Shown here in pieces: positions 54,071 to 63,149 of a DNA stretch of 64,000 nt. The notes below the pieces were generated by a model. It saw only the letters and a list, made by a program, of their open reading frames with translations, had not been told where the DNA came from and searched no databases. The number at the start of each line of letters is the position of its first letter. Position 1 is the first letter of the stretch. Source of the stretch: Bryocella elongata (GTDB lineage Bacteria > Acidobacteriota > Terriglobia > Terriglobales > Acidobacteriaceae); NCBI RefSeq assembly GCF_900108185.1, contig NZ_FNVA01000010.1, positions 26,278 through 90,277 of the forward strand, read 5' to 3'. A program made the translations under genes and the position numbers.

Positions 54071-54820
54071 TTAAACAGCGCTCAATCCGCCGTCTACAAC
54101 CAGATCAATGCCTGTAATGAAGCTGGCCTCACTCGACGCCAGAAAGAGCGCTGCCGCCGCGATCTCCTCGGGACGGCCCATCCTGCCAAGCGGTGTCGCC
54201 TTGACGAATTGCGCCTTTCCCGCCTCCGTAGCCTCTTTAGAGCCGAATAAGCCGTCGAGGATCGGTGTTTCCGTGGCTCCGGGACTGAGGACATTCGAGC
54301 GGATGCCTCGTTCCTTCAGTTCCATGGTCCAAGTGCGAACGAACGATCGCAGAGCTGCTTTCGTGCCGCTGTACGCGCTTCGGCCTGGGGTCGCCTTGTC
54401 CTTACCTGCGGAGGTAATGAGAATGAGGGAACCACCGTCGTTCATGAATGGCAGCGCCTTCTGGACAGTGAAGAATGCTCCGCGCGCATTCGTCTCGAAG
54501 GTCTTATCGAAAAACTCAGCTGTTGCAGTTGCGACTGGGCCCATTCCGACGAAACCCGCATTTGCGACAACGACATCGATTTTCCGTCCCTCAGAAGAGA
54601 CAACTGAATAGAGCCGATCCAAATCCTCCAGCTTTGAAACGTCGCCCTGAACCGCTGTGACGTTCTTGCCGATCTCGGCCACTGCCTTATCCAACTCGGA
54701 TTGGCGGCGGCTGGTGATGAAGACGTATGCGCCTTCCGATACAAAACGCTTTGCGATAGCGAGTCCGATTCCGCTACTGCCGCCTGTGATGATGGCGACC
54801 TTTCCCTGTAGTGCTGGCAT
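54071..54820 (-). CDS. SDR-family oxidoreductase (paralogue A)
   Basis: 249 residues with the classical SDR pattern: TGGSSGIG cofactor loop (12-19), NAG near residue 85, and YSGTK catalytic Tyr-Lys. The C-terminal FITGIDLVVDGGLSAV is typical. It reduces or oxidises an unknown carbonyl with NAD(P)H. Its protein is almost identical to that at 59591-60340. It is divergent from the MBL hydrolase gene over a TetR-like site. Confidence 0.92.
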   Translation of the reverse strand: MPALQGKVAIITGGSSGIGLAIAKRFVSEGAYVFITSRRQSELDKAVAEIGKNVTAVQGDVSKLEDLDRLYSVVSSEGRKIDVVVANAGFVGMGPVATATAEFFDKTFETNARGAFFTVQKALPFMNDGGSLILITSAGKDKATPGRSAYSGTKAALRSFVRTWTMELKERGIRSNVLSPGATETPILDGLFGSKEATEAGKAQFVKATPLGRMGRPEEIAAAALFLASSEASFITGIDLVVDGGLSAV

Positions 54821-54890
54821 AGTGTGCTCTCCTGTGGGATCGTGCAGTTGTGTAGCGATAGCTATACAAAATTGACAACATGTCGAGCAT

Positions 54891-54910
54891 ACTATAGTGT
54901 TCGATATATT
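54891..54910. promoter_or_regulatory. Second TetR-like operator between SDR and MBL genes
   Basis: ACTATAGTGTTCGATATATT differs from the reverse complement of the 52651 palindrome (ACTATATCGTTCGATATAGT) at three positions. It is placed 71 bp and 66 bp from the two divergent start codons. Confidence 0.6.
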
Positions 54911-54975
54911 ACTACCCGCAGTTGACGGCGCAGCAACGAGTGAACAGCAAGGAATTGGCACCAAAGGAGACCGCA

Positions 54976-55860
54976 ATGAATAAAGAACAGGGCGCTGGCT
55001 TTTACCGTTTCAAGATTGGAGAATTTGAAGTTGCGTCTGTCAGCGACGGGTTTCTCCAGTTCGATAATCCCAGGATCATGATCGCGGCGGGAGCTAGTGA
55101 AAAAGAATTTCAGGCCTTTATGGAGAGTAAGTTTCTCCCCTCCGCATCTGCTTACTTTCAGATCAACTCACTGTATGTAGATACCGGTAAACACAAGGTT
55201 CTCATCGACAACGGAATGGGACCGTATCTTGGGCCATCCGGTGGACACCTGCCCGAACATCTGCGGAACCTCGGTGTTGTTCCCGAAGAAATTGACACCA
55301 TCATCATCTCGCACGCACATCTGGATCATGTGTTTGGCACATTGGCTCCCGATGACTCCCAGGTATTTCCGAATGCCCGCTATGTGATTGGGGAGCAGGA
55401 ATGGGCGTACTGGATGAAGCCAGACATCAAGCTCGGAAATCTCCTACCGGATGAGTGGAAGCAAATGATTGTTGCGGGGGCGAAACGTCATCTCGGCGGG
55501 ATTAAGAAGCAAGTCGAATTCGTGAAGCCCGGCCAGGAAGTCGTGACCGGCATTACCGCCGTAGAAGCGTTCGGCCACACGCCCGGTATGCTCGCCTTCA
55601 ATATCTCATCGGGCTCGGAGAGCCTCTTCTATTCTGCGGACGCCCTGCATCATTTCGCCCTCAGCATTGTGCATCCCGAGTGGCATGTCGGATTCGATAA
55701 CGACCAGGAACTAGGGGCACGCACACGGCTAAGAGTGCTCAATCAGGTCATTGCCGAAAAATCGTTGGTATTGGTGCCTCATTTTCCGTTCCCAGGACTA
55801 GGCCACATTACCCAGCAGGGACTAGTGCGAAACTGGGAACCGACAGTTTGGCACTGGTAA
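54976..55860 (+). CDS. Metallo-beta-lactamase-fold hydrolase
   Basis: 294 residues. The zinc motif HAHLDH is at 113-118; a second histidine lies in EAFGHTPGMLAF, an Asp in YSADALHH, and a late His in LVPHFPFPGLGH. The AiiA/quorum-quenching lactonase group has this layout, but the substrate cannot be read from sequence. ATG 54976 follows CAAAGGAGACCGCA. It is probably under TetR control. Confidence 0.88.
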   Translation: MNKEQGAGFYRFKIGEFEVASVSDGFLQFDNPRIMIAAGASEKEFQAFMESKFLPSASAYFQINSLYVDTGKHKVLIDNGMGPYLGPSGGHLPEHLRNLGVVPEEIDTIIISHAHLDHVFGTLAPDDSQVFPNARYVIGEQEWAYWMKPDIKLGNLLPDEWKQMIVAGAKRHLGGIKKQVEFVKPGQEVVTGITAVEAFGHTPGMLAFNISSGSESLFYSADALHHFALSIVHPEWHVGFDNDQELGARTRLRVLNQVIAEKSLVLVPHFPFPGLGHITQQGLVRNWEPTVWHW

Positions 55861-55880
55861 CAGTGCCTCGATTGGTCGCG

Positions 55881-55907
55881 CAGCGCCGGTATGAATTGCC
55901 GGCGCTG
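55881..55907. terminator. Hairpin after the MBL gene
   Basis: CAGCGCCGG (55881-55889), loop TATGAATTG, CCGGCGCTG (55899-55907): a perfect 9-bp stem 20 bp after the stop. There is no T run. Confidence 0.5.
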
Positions 55908-56050
55908 ACCTCACCTTAGGCGAGGATCGACGCGGAGATGGAGGCTGGTAAGGAGAGGGCTAGAAAGACGCACAACGTAGTGGTGAACTTGTTGAGGCCG
56001 CTTATCTCGCAGCGAATGGCTACGCCATCGTGAAGATAGCGCTGGCAGTT

Positions 56051-56420
56051 TCAGGATCTCGATCTGAGGAGAAATTGGAGTAGCCGAGGTGCATGACGGA
56101 GACCAATGGAGAATACTCTGACTTCCACGCTAGTGCGATAGATTGTCCTCGGGTCTCGATCTGTGATTGCGCGCTCAATAACCTCGGCTAACATTTCATC
56201 CCCGATCCACCTGTCAGAATCTGATGCGAGCGAAGCAAGCGTCTTGGCAGAGCCCTGCTCATAGCGCCGCAAAGGTCGCGCCGGCAAACGAATCTCGTTG
56301 TCTACACGCCTAATAAGGCCGCGCATCACTGCCGTGACATGAACGCCCGTCCCTTCCAACTCTCTGTTGAGGCTCTGTGACCAGCTTTCAAGCGCCGCGT
56401 GAGAGGCTGCTTACATCCCC
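56051..56420 (-). pseudogene. Truncated duplicate of the SDR gene at 57023-57853
   Basis: From AASHAALESWSQSLNRELEG to the C-terminus this matches the downstream SDR closely (shared VTAVMRGLIRRVDNEIRLP and SDSDRWIGDEMLAE). The Tyr codon of the catalytic YAASHA motif is TAA here, and the N-terminal half is absent. It is a decayed fragment. Confidence 0.8.
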
Positions 56421-56619
56421 ACGTGGCGTCCATCTTCAAAGATCGTAAGCGAGCGTATTACCTTTCCGGCTAGCTCTCTACAATCAATCATGACAATCTC
56501 CTTTCAGAGCATTCGGAACTCGCGCCATTGCTGATTCGACGCAGTGAGGTGCGACGGGATTCGCCCGACCTCTGCATCGGTCAGGTTCTATCGCGGCTGA
56601 GGCTCGCCATGACGAGAGT

Positions 56620-56979
56620 TTAGAAGTGGAGTTGGTTTGGATTGAAGAAATAAGAGATCGCAAGGATGCCGAAGATGATCAATGGTGGCAATACCTTCGG
56701 GTACTCTTTGGTCGCAAGGTGCGAGAACATAGCTCCTGTGTAGTTGAAGGTGAAGCCGGCGTAGGCCCATTCACGAAGTAGCGGAGACACAGGCGCTACT
56801 AGCGCAATCGCGCCGAGAGCTTTCCAAATCCCGAGGAGAATGGGTAGGTAGCTGGGAAAGCCGAGTGACGAGAAGTTTTGCAGGATCACACTCGGTCTTG
56901 CAAAGTAAACAATGGCGGTCGTGAGCGCGATGAGTGCGCTCGTCCAGGTGGCGATGTAGTAGATGGTCAGGTGGCTCAT
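56620..56979 (-). CDS. DoxX-like integral membrane protein
   Basis: 119 residues with four hydrophobic segments (IYYIATWTSALIALTTAIVY, LPILLGIWKALGAIALV, WAYAGFTFNYTGAMFSHL, LIIFGILAISYFF). This matches the small DoxX family of four-helix membrane proteins. Its function is poorly known; some members link to sulfur or redox metabolism. It is inserted between an SDR gene and that gene's broken copy. Confidence 0.85.
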   Translation of the reverse strand: MSHLTIYYIATWTSALIALTTAIVYFARPSVILQNFSSLGFPSYLPILLGIWKALGAIALVAPVSPLLREWAYAGFTFNYTGAMFSHLATKEYPKVLPPLIIFGILAISYFFNPNQLHF

Positions 56980-57022
56980 GTGTCCTCGTTTGTATAGATT
57001 GATTGATCATTTCCTCTCAATC

Positions 57023-57853
57023 TCAGGTTCTCTGTTTGAAGAGAAATTGGAGTAATCGTGGTGCGAGACGGAGAGCAGTAGAAAACATTCTCAGTTCGAA
57101 GCCAGTGCGATAAATCGTCCTCGGCTTTCTATCCGTGATCGCGCGCTCAATGTGCTCGGCTAACATTTCATCCCCGATCCACCTGTCAGAATCTGATGCA
57201 AGCGCAGCGAGCGTCTTGGCAGTGCCTTGGTCATAGCGCCGCAAAGGCCGCTCCGGCAAACGAATTTCATTGTCTACGCGCCTAATAAGGCCGCGCATCA
57301 CTGCCGTGACTTGAACCCCAGTCCCTTCCAACTCTGTGTTGAGGCTTTGTGACCAGCTTTCAAGCGCCGCGTGAGAGGCTGCGTACATCCCCATAAATGG
57401 AGCTGGAGAGGTGCCAAACGGAGAAACTATATTGACCACTCGTCCCATGCCGCGTGCCCGCATGAACGGAATGACCGCGTAAGTCAATCGAAGAACATCA
57501 AAGAAGCTATCCGCGAAATGCCGATTCGTCTGCTCCTCGCTGAGCTCCTCCAATGCACCGATTGTGTACGTCTCGGATATGTTTACGAGAACATCGACAC
57601 ACCCAGCGACGCTAAGAAGGGTCGCAATTGAGTCTCTGACGGCCTCCGTATCGCCTCGTTTCAGTTGTATCTGTGTGAACGGAAGCTCTTCCGTCGTTGA
57701 AACGTACTCGGCAACTGCGCCAAAGACCTTGAAACCACGGCGAGAAAGTAGAATGGCAGCCGCAAGCCCAGGACCCGACCATACATTCGTAACGACGATA
57801 ACCTTCTCAGCCACCTCCACCTCTCGTCCCTTTCCTGCTTGGCTTGCGGCCAT
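57023..57853 (-). CDS. SDR-family protein with an atypical cofactor loop
   Basis: 276 residues. The usual TGxxxGIG is replaced by TNVWSGPGLA and the NAG motif by VNISET, while the YAASHAALESW active-site block is kept (His in place of the usual Lys). Either the coenzyme mode is altered or catalysis is lost. A GTG after GGTGGAG at about codon 15 is an alternative start. A truncated paralogue lies just downstream. Confidence 0.8.
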   Translation of the reverse strand: MAASQAGKGREVEVAEKVIVVTNVWSGPGLAAAILLSRRGFKVFGAVAEYVSTTEELPFTQIQLKRGDTEAVRDSIATLLSVAGCVDVLVNISETYTIGALEELSEEQTNRHFADSFFDVLRLTYAVIPFMRARGMGRVVNIVSPFGTSPAPFMGMYAASHAALESWSQSLNTELEGTGVQVTAVMRGLIRRVDNEIRLPERPLRRYDQGTAKTLAALASDSDRWIGDEMLAEHIERAITDRKPRTIYRTGFELRMFSTALRLAPRLLQFLFKQRT

Positions 57854-57905
57854 AGAGATGAAGAGTTTGGGGGCACTCCATCTCTATGGTGCTTGCGACA
57901 CTTAC

Positions 57906-58538
57906 CTACTTCTTCGGCGGAGCAGGAGCGCCGCTGGCAGGAGGAGCTATACCGTTCATTCGCAGGTACTCCACCATCTGCCCGTATTCATCGGAAGCAT
58001 GCACCGCGATGTACGCGGCCTGTGTGGAGCGCGTAGACGGGATGGTTGCTCCTGACGGAGTTCGACCACCTATATCTTCAAACGCGTTTGCATTCGTGAT
58101 TGTCCCTATCGCCTTATGATCAAAGGCGAAGGAGTCCTCGAGAGCCGCAATAATTTCATCTTTGTATTTCAACTTAGGGAGCAGGGTTAGATCGATATCG
58201 GGCTTTAGTCCACTCAAGTGCGAACCCAAAGCGTAATTCGCCTGCGCGACGTGAATGACCAATGCCCCGAATGTGCGGACGCCTGCGTACTCAGTTCGTT
58301 GCCCAGGTGCAAAAATTGCCGCGCTTGGTGCAAATCCATACTTGTCGGCAGGCAATGCTTTCACCAGACTGATCATCTGGATTTCAGTCATACTCAGCAG
58401 CGAGTTGAGCGCTTCGGCAGGCGCAATCATTGTCCCGGGAGCAACCTTCTCCCACCCCTGCTGGGCTCTCACTACCGGTGCCATCGCGGAGATGCCAACT
58501 AAACTTACCGCAACCACCATCTGCTTTATCACTTTCAT
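57906..58538 (-). CDS. Exported DinB-family protein
   Basis: 210 residues with a signal peptide (MKVIKQMVVAVSLVGISAMA...VRAQ). The DinB four-helix fold has candidate metal histidines in LVIHVAQANYALGS, FDHKAIG and IAVHASDEYGQMVEYL, and a Pro/Ala tail. Exported DinB proteins are common in Acidobacteria. The start at 58538 follows GGAGGAAACA. Confidence 0.85.
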   Translation of the reverse strand: MKVIKQMVVAVSLVGISAMAPVVRAQQGWEKVAPGTMIAPAEALNSLLSMTEIQMISLVKALPADKYGFAPSAAIFAPGQRTEYAGVRTFGALVIHVAQANYALGSHLSGLKPDIDLTLLPKLKYKDEIIAALEDSFAFDHKAIGTITNANAFEDIGGRTPSGATIPSTRSTQAAYIAVHASDEYGQMVEYLRMNGIAPPASGAPAPPKK

Positions 58539-58710
58539 TGTTTCCTCCGTAGGTTGTGCTACAACGAACTGGCTTGGAATTGCCCTGAGGGAGCAGTGGC
58601 GACGACCGAGTCGCCGCCACCGCCTTCCGTATCCGCATCGAGTGCGCTCTGGTACGCGAGTCATCGAAGACCGTCCTCGATGTGAGCACCTTCCTGGACG
58701 GCCCAGCACC

Positions 58711-59460
58711 TTAGAGTTGCGACCAGCCCCCATCGACGGGAAGTTCAGCGCCGGTCGTGAAGGTCGCGTCGAACGCCAGGAAGAGGACGGCCTTCGCGAT
58801 TTCGTCTGACGTTCCCCAACGCTTCATCGGGACCATCCCAGGGATTTTCTCCCTCATCTGAGCGGCTGCCTCAGCGGGAAACGATTTGCCGAGGATCGGC
58901 GTGTCGATTGGACCCGGCGTCACTGCGTTGACGCGAATTTCCCGAGGAAGAAGCTCAGCAGCAAGCCCCCGGGCGAATGACCGCAGCGCAGACTTGGCGG
59001 CTCCGTATGTGGATTGGTTGGGCATTCCCTTGACGTTTGCGATCGAGGTCGTGAGGATGACGGAGCCTCCCCGACTGATCATCGGCGCGAACTTCTGGAC
59101 CGCGAAAAACGGTCCTTTGGAGTTCAGGTTGAACATCTCGTCGTAGATGGCCTCGGTCACGCTCTCGAAAGGCGTTGGAATACTGAAACCGGCGTTGACG
59201 AAAAGCAGGTCGATGGTGTCGAACTCGGTCTTCACCCGAGAGGCGAGGGCGTCGATGTCCGTCAACGACCGTGCGTCGCTCGAAACCACGATTGCCTCAT
59301 TCCCAAGCTCCTTCTGCGCCGATTCCAGGCCTTCTTTTGAGCGACCCGTCACCGCAACGCGGGCGCCTCCATCGAGGAGCATCTTCGCCGTAGCGAGTCC
59401 CATGCCGCTCGTGCCGCCGATGATTACCACTTTCTTACCTTCATACCGTTTCATGTTCAT
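58711..59460 (-). CDS. SDR-family oxidoreductase
   Basis: 249 residues with the GGTSGMGLA cofactor loop, NAG in LLFVNAGFSI, catalytic YGAAK, and TTGAELPVDGG near the end. It is distinct from paralogues A and B. It is a complete enzyme with unknown substrate, on the same strand as its neighbours. Confidence 0.9.
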   Translation of the reverse strand: MNMKRYEGKKVVIIGGTSGMGLATAKMLLDGGARVAVTGRSKEGLESAQKELGNEAIVVSSDARSLTDIDALASRVKTEFDTIDLLFVNAGFSIPTPFESVTEAIYDEMFNLNSKGPFFAVQKFAPMISRGGSVILTTSIANVKGMPNQSTYGAAKSALRSFARGLAAELLPREIRVNAVTPGPIDTPILGKSFPAEAAAQMREKIPGMVPMKRWGTSDEIAKAVLFLAFDATFTTGAELPVDGGWSQL

Positions 59461-59590
59461 TCTCCTGGTGACTGGTTGTTATTCGTTGGTCGCCGTAACC
59501 CCAAGTTAGGAATGTGGCGATGTTGATTTGCATATGACCTTGATGACGGCCTGCTGCCTGTTCTGTTCAACCGTCTTTTGGTTGAAACGC

Positions 59591-60340
59591 TTAGACAGCA
59601 CTCAATCCGCCATCGACGGCCAGATCAATGCCTGCAACAAAGCTGGCCTCGCTTGATGCCAGAAAGAGCGCTGCCGCCGCAATCTCCTCGGGCCGGCCAA
59701 TCCTGCCAAGCGGAGTCGCCGATGCGAATTGCGCCTTTCCCGCTTCAGCAGCCTCTTTCGAGCCGAACAAGTCTTCGAGGATCGGCGTCTCAGTGGCACC
59801 CGGACTGAGGACATTCGAGCGGATACCGCGATCCTTCAGCTCCATCGTCCAAGTGCGAACGAAAGCACGCAGTGCTGCTTTTGTCCCGCTGTACAAGCTT
59901 CGGCCAGGAGTCGCCTTGTTCTTGCCGGCTGAAGCGATGAGGATGATGGAACCACCGTCGTTCATCAGCGGGAGCGCTTTCTGGACGGTAAAGAATGCCC
60001 CGCGTGCATTCGTATCGAAAGTCTGATCGAACTGATCGAGTGTCGCAGTTGTGAGGGGTGCGATTACGACGAAACCTGCACCAGCGACGACGACATCGAT
60101 CCTCCGCCCTTCAGCAGAGACGGTCGAATAGAGCCGATCCAAATCCTCTAGCTTTGAAACGTCGCCTTGCACCGCGGTGACGTTCTTGCCGATCTCAGCC
60201 ACTGCCTTATCCAATGCGGATTGGCGGCGACTGGTGATGAAGACGTATGCGCCCTCCGACACGAAGCGCTTTGCGATGGCAAGTCCTATTCCGCTACTGC
60301 CGCCCGTGATGACGGCGACCTTGTTGTTTAAAGCAAGCAT
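59591..60340 (-). CDS. SDR-family oxidoreductase (paralogue B)
   Basis: 249 residues, near-identical to 54071-54820 over the full length (TGGSSGIGLAIAKRFVSEGA and YSGTKAALR region shared). The active site is intact, but one motif differs: VVVAGAGFVVIA replaces VVVANAGFVGMG, so the NAG asparagine is missing. The two genes are 5.5 kb apart in the same orientation, which indicates segmental duplication. Confidence 0.9.
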   Translation of the reverse strand: MLALNNKVAVITGGSSGIGLAIAKRFVSEGAYVFITSRRQSALDKAVAEIGKNVTAVQGDVSKLEDLDRLYSTVSAEGRRIDVVVAGAGFVVIAPLTTATLDQFDQTFDTNARGAFFTVQKALPLMNDGGSIILIASAGKNKATPGRSLYSGTKAALRAFVRTWTMELKDRGIRSNVLSPGATETPILEDLFGSKEAAEAGKAQFASATPLGRIGRPEEIAAAALFLASSEASFVAGIDLAVDGGLSAV

Positions 60341-60531
60341 TTTCTCTTCCTTCTCGTTCTGCAACTCATCAAGGATGACGGCTGACGAGCCGATACCGCA
60401 TACCTTGACTACGGCCCGCCGCACGGCTGCTTGGCTACGCGATCGTGGAGCTGTGGTTGGTGCTTCGCCTCAATTGGATCCGTCAACTCCCCTTGAGCCG
60501 GAACGATTGCTCTGAGACTTCGTTTCCAGAC

Positions 60532-61458
60532 CTACTTCGTGAAACGGTGAATTGCCTCGTAGGCGTTATCTTGAAACGAAGTATTTTTCAAATCAGTCAA
60601 GAATGTGCTCTGGTCCACCATCTCCCCGGATAACTTGCCCTCTTTACTGGCATAAAACACGCCGCTTTTATACCGGTCATCTGAAATGGCATCTACAAAT
60701 CGCTTTGCGCCTACGTCCAGCGAATGCACCATTCCGCCCATTAATGGGAATACGATAGGCATCATCACAAACTTCAACATAAACCGCATTGGCGGCGGAA
60801 GACTATCTGGCGCTAGAGTTCCTGTTGTGTTTCCTGGGCTCACAACAACAAACTTTAGCTTGGGATATTGTCTGGCCATGGATAACGTCCACATGGTTTC
60901 TGCGTACTTGACATATGCGTATGCATTCAATGCAACGAACTTCTTACCGAAATAAGATCCATCAAGAACCGCAGCAAACTCATCTACAGAAGAAGTCTTC
61001 ATTGAAACTCGTTTTATTCCGAGCGCCTTTACTCCTGGAACAGCTTCCGCACTGACTGCCAGAACTGCTTTCCGTAGCTTGTCTCGTTTAATCAATTCCT
61101 CCGCTAGAATTACGTTGCCTAAAATGTTCGTAGCAGCTAATTCATTCATGCCGGAAGGCGTAAATTTCGCGGCCGTTTTACCCACTACTCCACCCGCATT
61201 TAAGACAATCGCGTCAATCGGCTCCTTTATCTCCTCTACAGCTTTTCTTACGGAATCCGCGTCCGTGACATCCCCAATAACGATGTCAAAAATCTTCTTC
61301 CCCGTGTTCTCCTCAAGCTCTTTTTTCGCTGCCGCCGCCCTCGCTCGATTTCTGCAGAAAAGGATCACTTTTTTGGTTTCTTGTTTCAACGCGAACTGGC
61401 GGGCAGTCTCTTTCCCAAGCCCAGCATTTGCTCCGGTTATTAAGACACTTTCGATCAT
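60532..61458 (-). CDS. SDR-family protein of protochlorophyllide-reductase-like length, more A/T-rich
   Basis: 308 residues. LITGANAGLGKETARQFAL is the cofactor loop, AIVLNAGGVVGK the NAG motif, and YVKYAETMWTLSM the probable active-site Tyr-Lys region. Lys-rich composition and A/T-ending codons contrast with the neighbours, suggesting a separate origin. Confidence 0.88.
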   Translation of the reverse strand: MIESVLITGANAGLGKETARQFALKQETKKVILFCRNRARAAAAKKELEENTGKKIFDIVIGDVTDADSVRKAVEEIKEPIDAIVLNAGGVVGKTAAKFTPSGMNELAATNILGNVILAEELIKRDKLRKAVLAVSAEAVPGVKALGIKRVSMKTSSVDEFAAVLDGSYFGKKFVALNAYAYVKYAETMWTLSMARQYPKLKFVVVSPGNTTGTLAPDSLPPPMRFMLKFVMMPIVFPLMGGMVHSLDVGAKRFVDAISDDRYKSGVFYASKEGKLSGEMVDQSTFLTDLKNTSFQDNAYEAIHRFTK

Positions 61459-61479
61459 TTTCTTCTCCTTGTTCGGTTC

Positions 61480-61755
61480 TTAGTTATTTGCGGAATGGAG
61501 CAATTCGACTGTCAGTTGATGATGACCGTTCACGAGCGGGGACTGAACGATGTGCGGCGCGTTCAGATCCCGCTCCATCGGTGTGAAGACCCTTGTTTTC
61601 GTCTCAGCCTCGGGCTGAGCGGCCATCTCCAGCATTCGAGTCACGCTGCGCTCGGTTACGATGACCTCGCGGTAGCCCTCCCCGACGATCAAGTGGGCTG
61701 CGACGTGACCGAGCCCGGAGGTGGCCCCGGTGACGAGAGCGATCGAATGTTTCAT
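61480..61755 (-). pseudogene. SDR gene fragment
   Basis: The frame starts with an SDR N-terminus (MKHSIALVTGATSGLGHVAA) and after about 40 residues jumps to unrelated sequence ending VELLHSANN. It lacks the NAG and YxxxK motifs and is 91 residues long. It is a deletion remnant. Confidence 0.7.
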
Positions 61756-61835
61756 GACTGGCTCCTTAGTGAAAGGGCAAAACAGAGCCGGAAAGCGCGA
61801 GGCCAGAGCCAGCTTTTTAATATCGAACTATTCGG

Positions 61836-61851
61836 TTGTATATTGATACAA
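61836..61851. promoter_or_regulatory. Inverted repeat upstream of the second tetR gene
   Basis: TTGTAT-ATTG-ATACAA, 28 bp before the tetR ATG and 81 bp before the divergent SDR fragment. A plausible autoregulatory site. Confidence 0.5.
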
Positions 61852-61878
61852 TGTGAGTGTCAAGGAGTTTTGAACTAA

Positions 61879-62493
61879 ATGATTAAAAATACCGCTAGGC
61901 CGCGAGGACGACCGCGCAGCTTCGACGAGACGGGGGCTCTGGAAAAGGCCACTCAGGTGTTCTGGTCGAAGGGCTACGACGGAGTGACGATTGATGATCT
62001 CGTCGTCGGGATGGGCGTGGGACGGCCAAGCCTGTATGCCGTCTTTGGGGACAAGCGGGCGATATTCTTGCGTGTCCTTAGGGCGTACGCGGAACGGCAG
62101 GGCGCATCAGCCGCGAAGGCACTCCTCTCGGAACAGAGTCTTCGCGATTCGATCGCGGACTTTCTGAGGTACACCGTCGAAAGTGCAACCGAGAAAGGGT
62201 CCGCCCGGGGCTGCCTTCTGATGTGCGTCGCGCCGCTTGTGAACGACGCTGAGGTTCAGCGGTTCCTGCAGCATGCGGCCGCTGGCGGCGCGGCGCTGCT
62301 GGAGCGCCGTTTCCGGGATGGGATCTCTGCGGGAGACATCCCGCCTGACTTTCCGGTAGCCGTGCGCGCGGTCCAAGTCACGGATCTTGCTCGTGCCCTG
62401 ACCATGCGTGCGCGGATAGGCACGCCGCGCAAGACACTCCTCAAAGATGCTGAGGAAGCGGCCGACTTGGTGCTCCTGCCGCGGCGCGTCTGA
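61879..62493 (+). CDS. TetR/AcrR-family repressor
   Basis: 204 residues. HTH: FDETGALEKATQVFWSKGYD, then GVTIDDLVVGMGVGRPSLYAVFGDK. The C-terminal TetR_C domain contains GSARGCLLMCVAPLVNDAEV. It is divergent from a broken SDR gene that was probably its former target. Confidence 0.93.
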   Translation: MIKNTARPRGRPRSFDETGALEKATQVFWSKGYDGVTIDDLVVGMGVGRPSLYAVFGDKRAIFLRVLRAYAERQGASAAKALLSEQSLRDSIADFLRYTVESATEKGSARGCLLMCVAPLVNDAEVQRFLQHAAAGGAALLERRFRDGISAGDIPPDFPVAVRAVQVTDLARALTMRARIGTPRKTLLKDAEEAADLVLLPRRV

Positions 62494-62624
62494 CGGGTTA
62501 TCGGAAACAATTTACTCTGCCGTGGAAGTTGCCCGCCGGTCGTAAAGCGCACCACCCGGTGAATCGAAACACGAACGTACGGGACTCAAAGCGGCAATGC
62601 AAGAAGTTGCGGACTGCATGGTAA

Positions 62625-62762
62625 CTAATGTTGAGAAGCGCCCTCGAGGACGTCCCTTCTACGGATGGGTTCACTTCGAAGAGCTCCGATCTCGAATTCA
62701 GCACGGAGCACAATCCAGTCGTGGTCCATCATCAGGTCCGCAAGGGCGTCCCAAAACTTCAC
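62625..62762 (-). pseudogene. Possible gene remnant next to the ardC leader
   Basis: A 45-codon frame from GTG 62762: VKFWDALADLMMDHDWIVLR, then ALRSEPIRRRDVLEGASQH. It has coding-like composition but begins right at the repeat edge after a stop. It is positioned like the remnant at 44755-45069 relative to the other repeat copy. Function unknown. Confidence 0.3.
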
Positions 62763-62763
62763 C

Positions 62764-63057
62764 GATGAGGGAGGACGGGTTTCCTCCCTGTCTCCAGCCG
62801 CTTGCAGCGTCTTCCGCCACCCTCCTCAACGGGGCCTGTTCCGGCCCCGTAACGCCCGCCCCTGATAGTCCCTGTGCGCTGACGCGCACCCATGCGGTAG
62901 ACAAGCCTTCCTAAGGTTGGCTCTGCCCCCTCGCGCGCGCAAGGAGTCTCCCCAGGCTTCCGCGCCTGCGGCTTGTGCAGCCCTCCGCTACGCTTCGCCC
63001 TTTCCGCTCCATTGCATTGCGCTGCAAGGGTGGGTGATCCCCCTCTCCTTGCACTTG
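62764..63057 (+). repeat. Intact ardC leader repeat (parts A and B joined)
   Basis: Part A (62764-62920) and part B (62917-63057) run together as GGTTGGCTCTGCCCCCTCG. At 45228 and 50133 the same blocks are split by the transposon. It contains the hairpins GGGAGGA-CGGGT-TTCCTCCC and TGCGC-TGAC-GCGCA. There is no gene in this part of the 650-bp gap before ardC, so it is a long structured untranslated leader. Confidence 0.8.
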
Positions 63058-63149
63058 CTACCCCCCGCCTTCGCCAGGAGGCCTTCGGCATGTAGGTACA
63101 TGCCACGCATGGCATGAAAAGCAAAAGCAACCGCAAAGGAGACAACACC

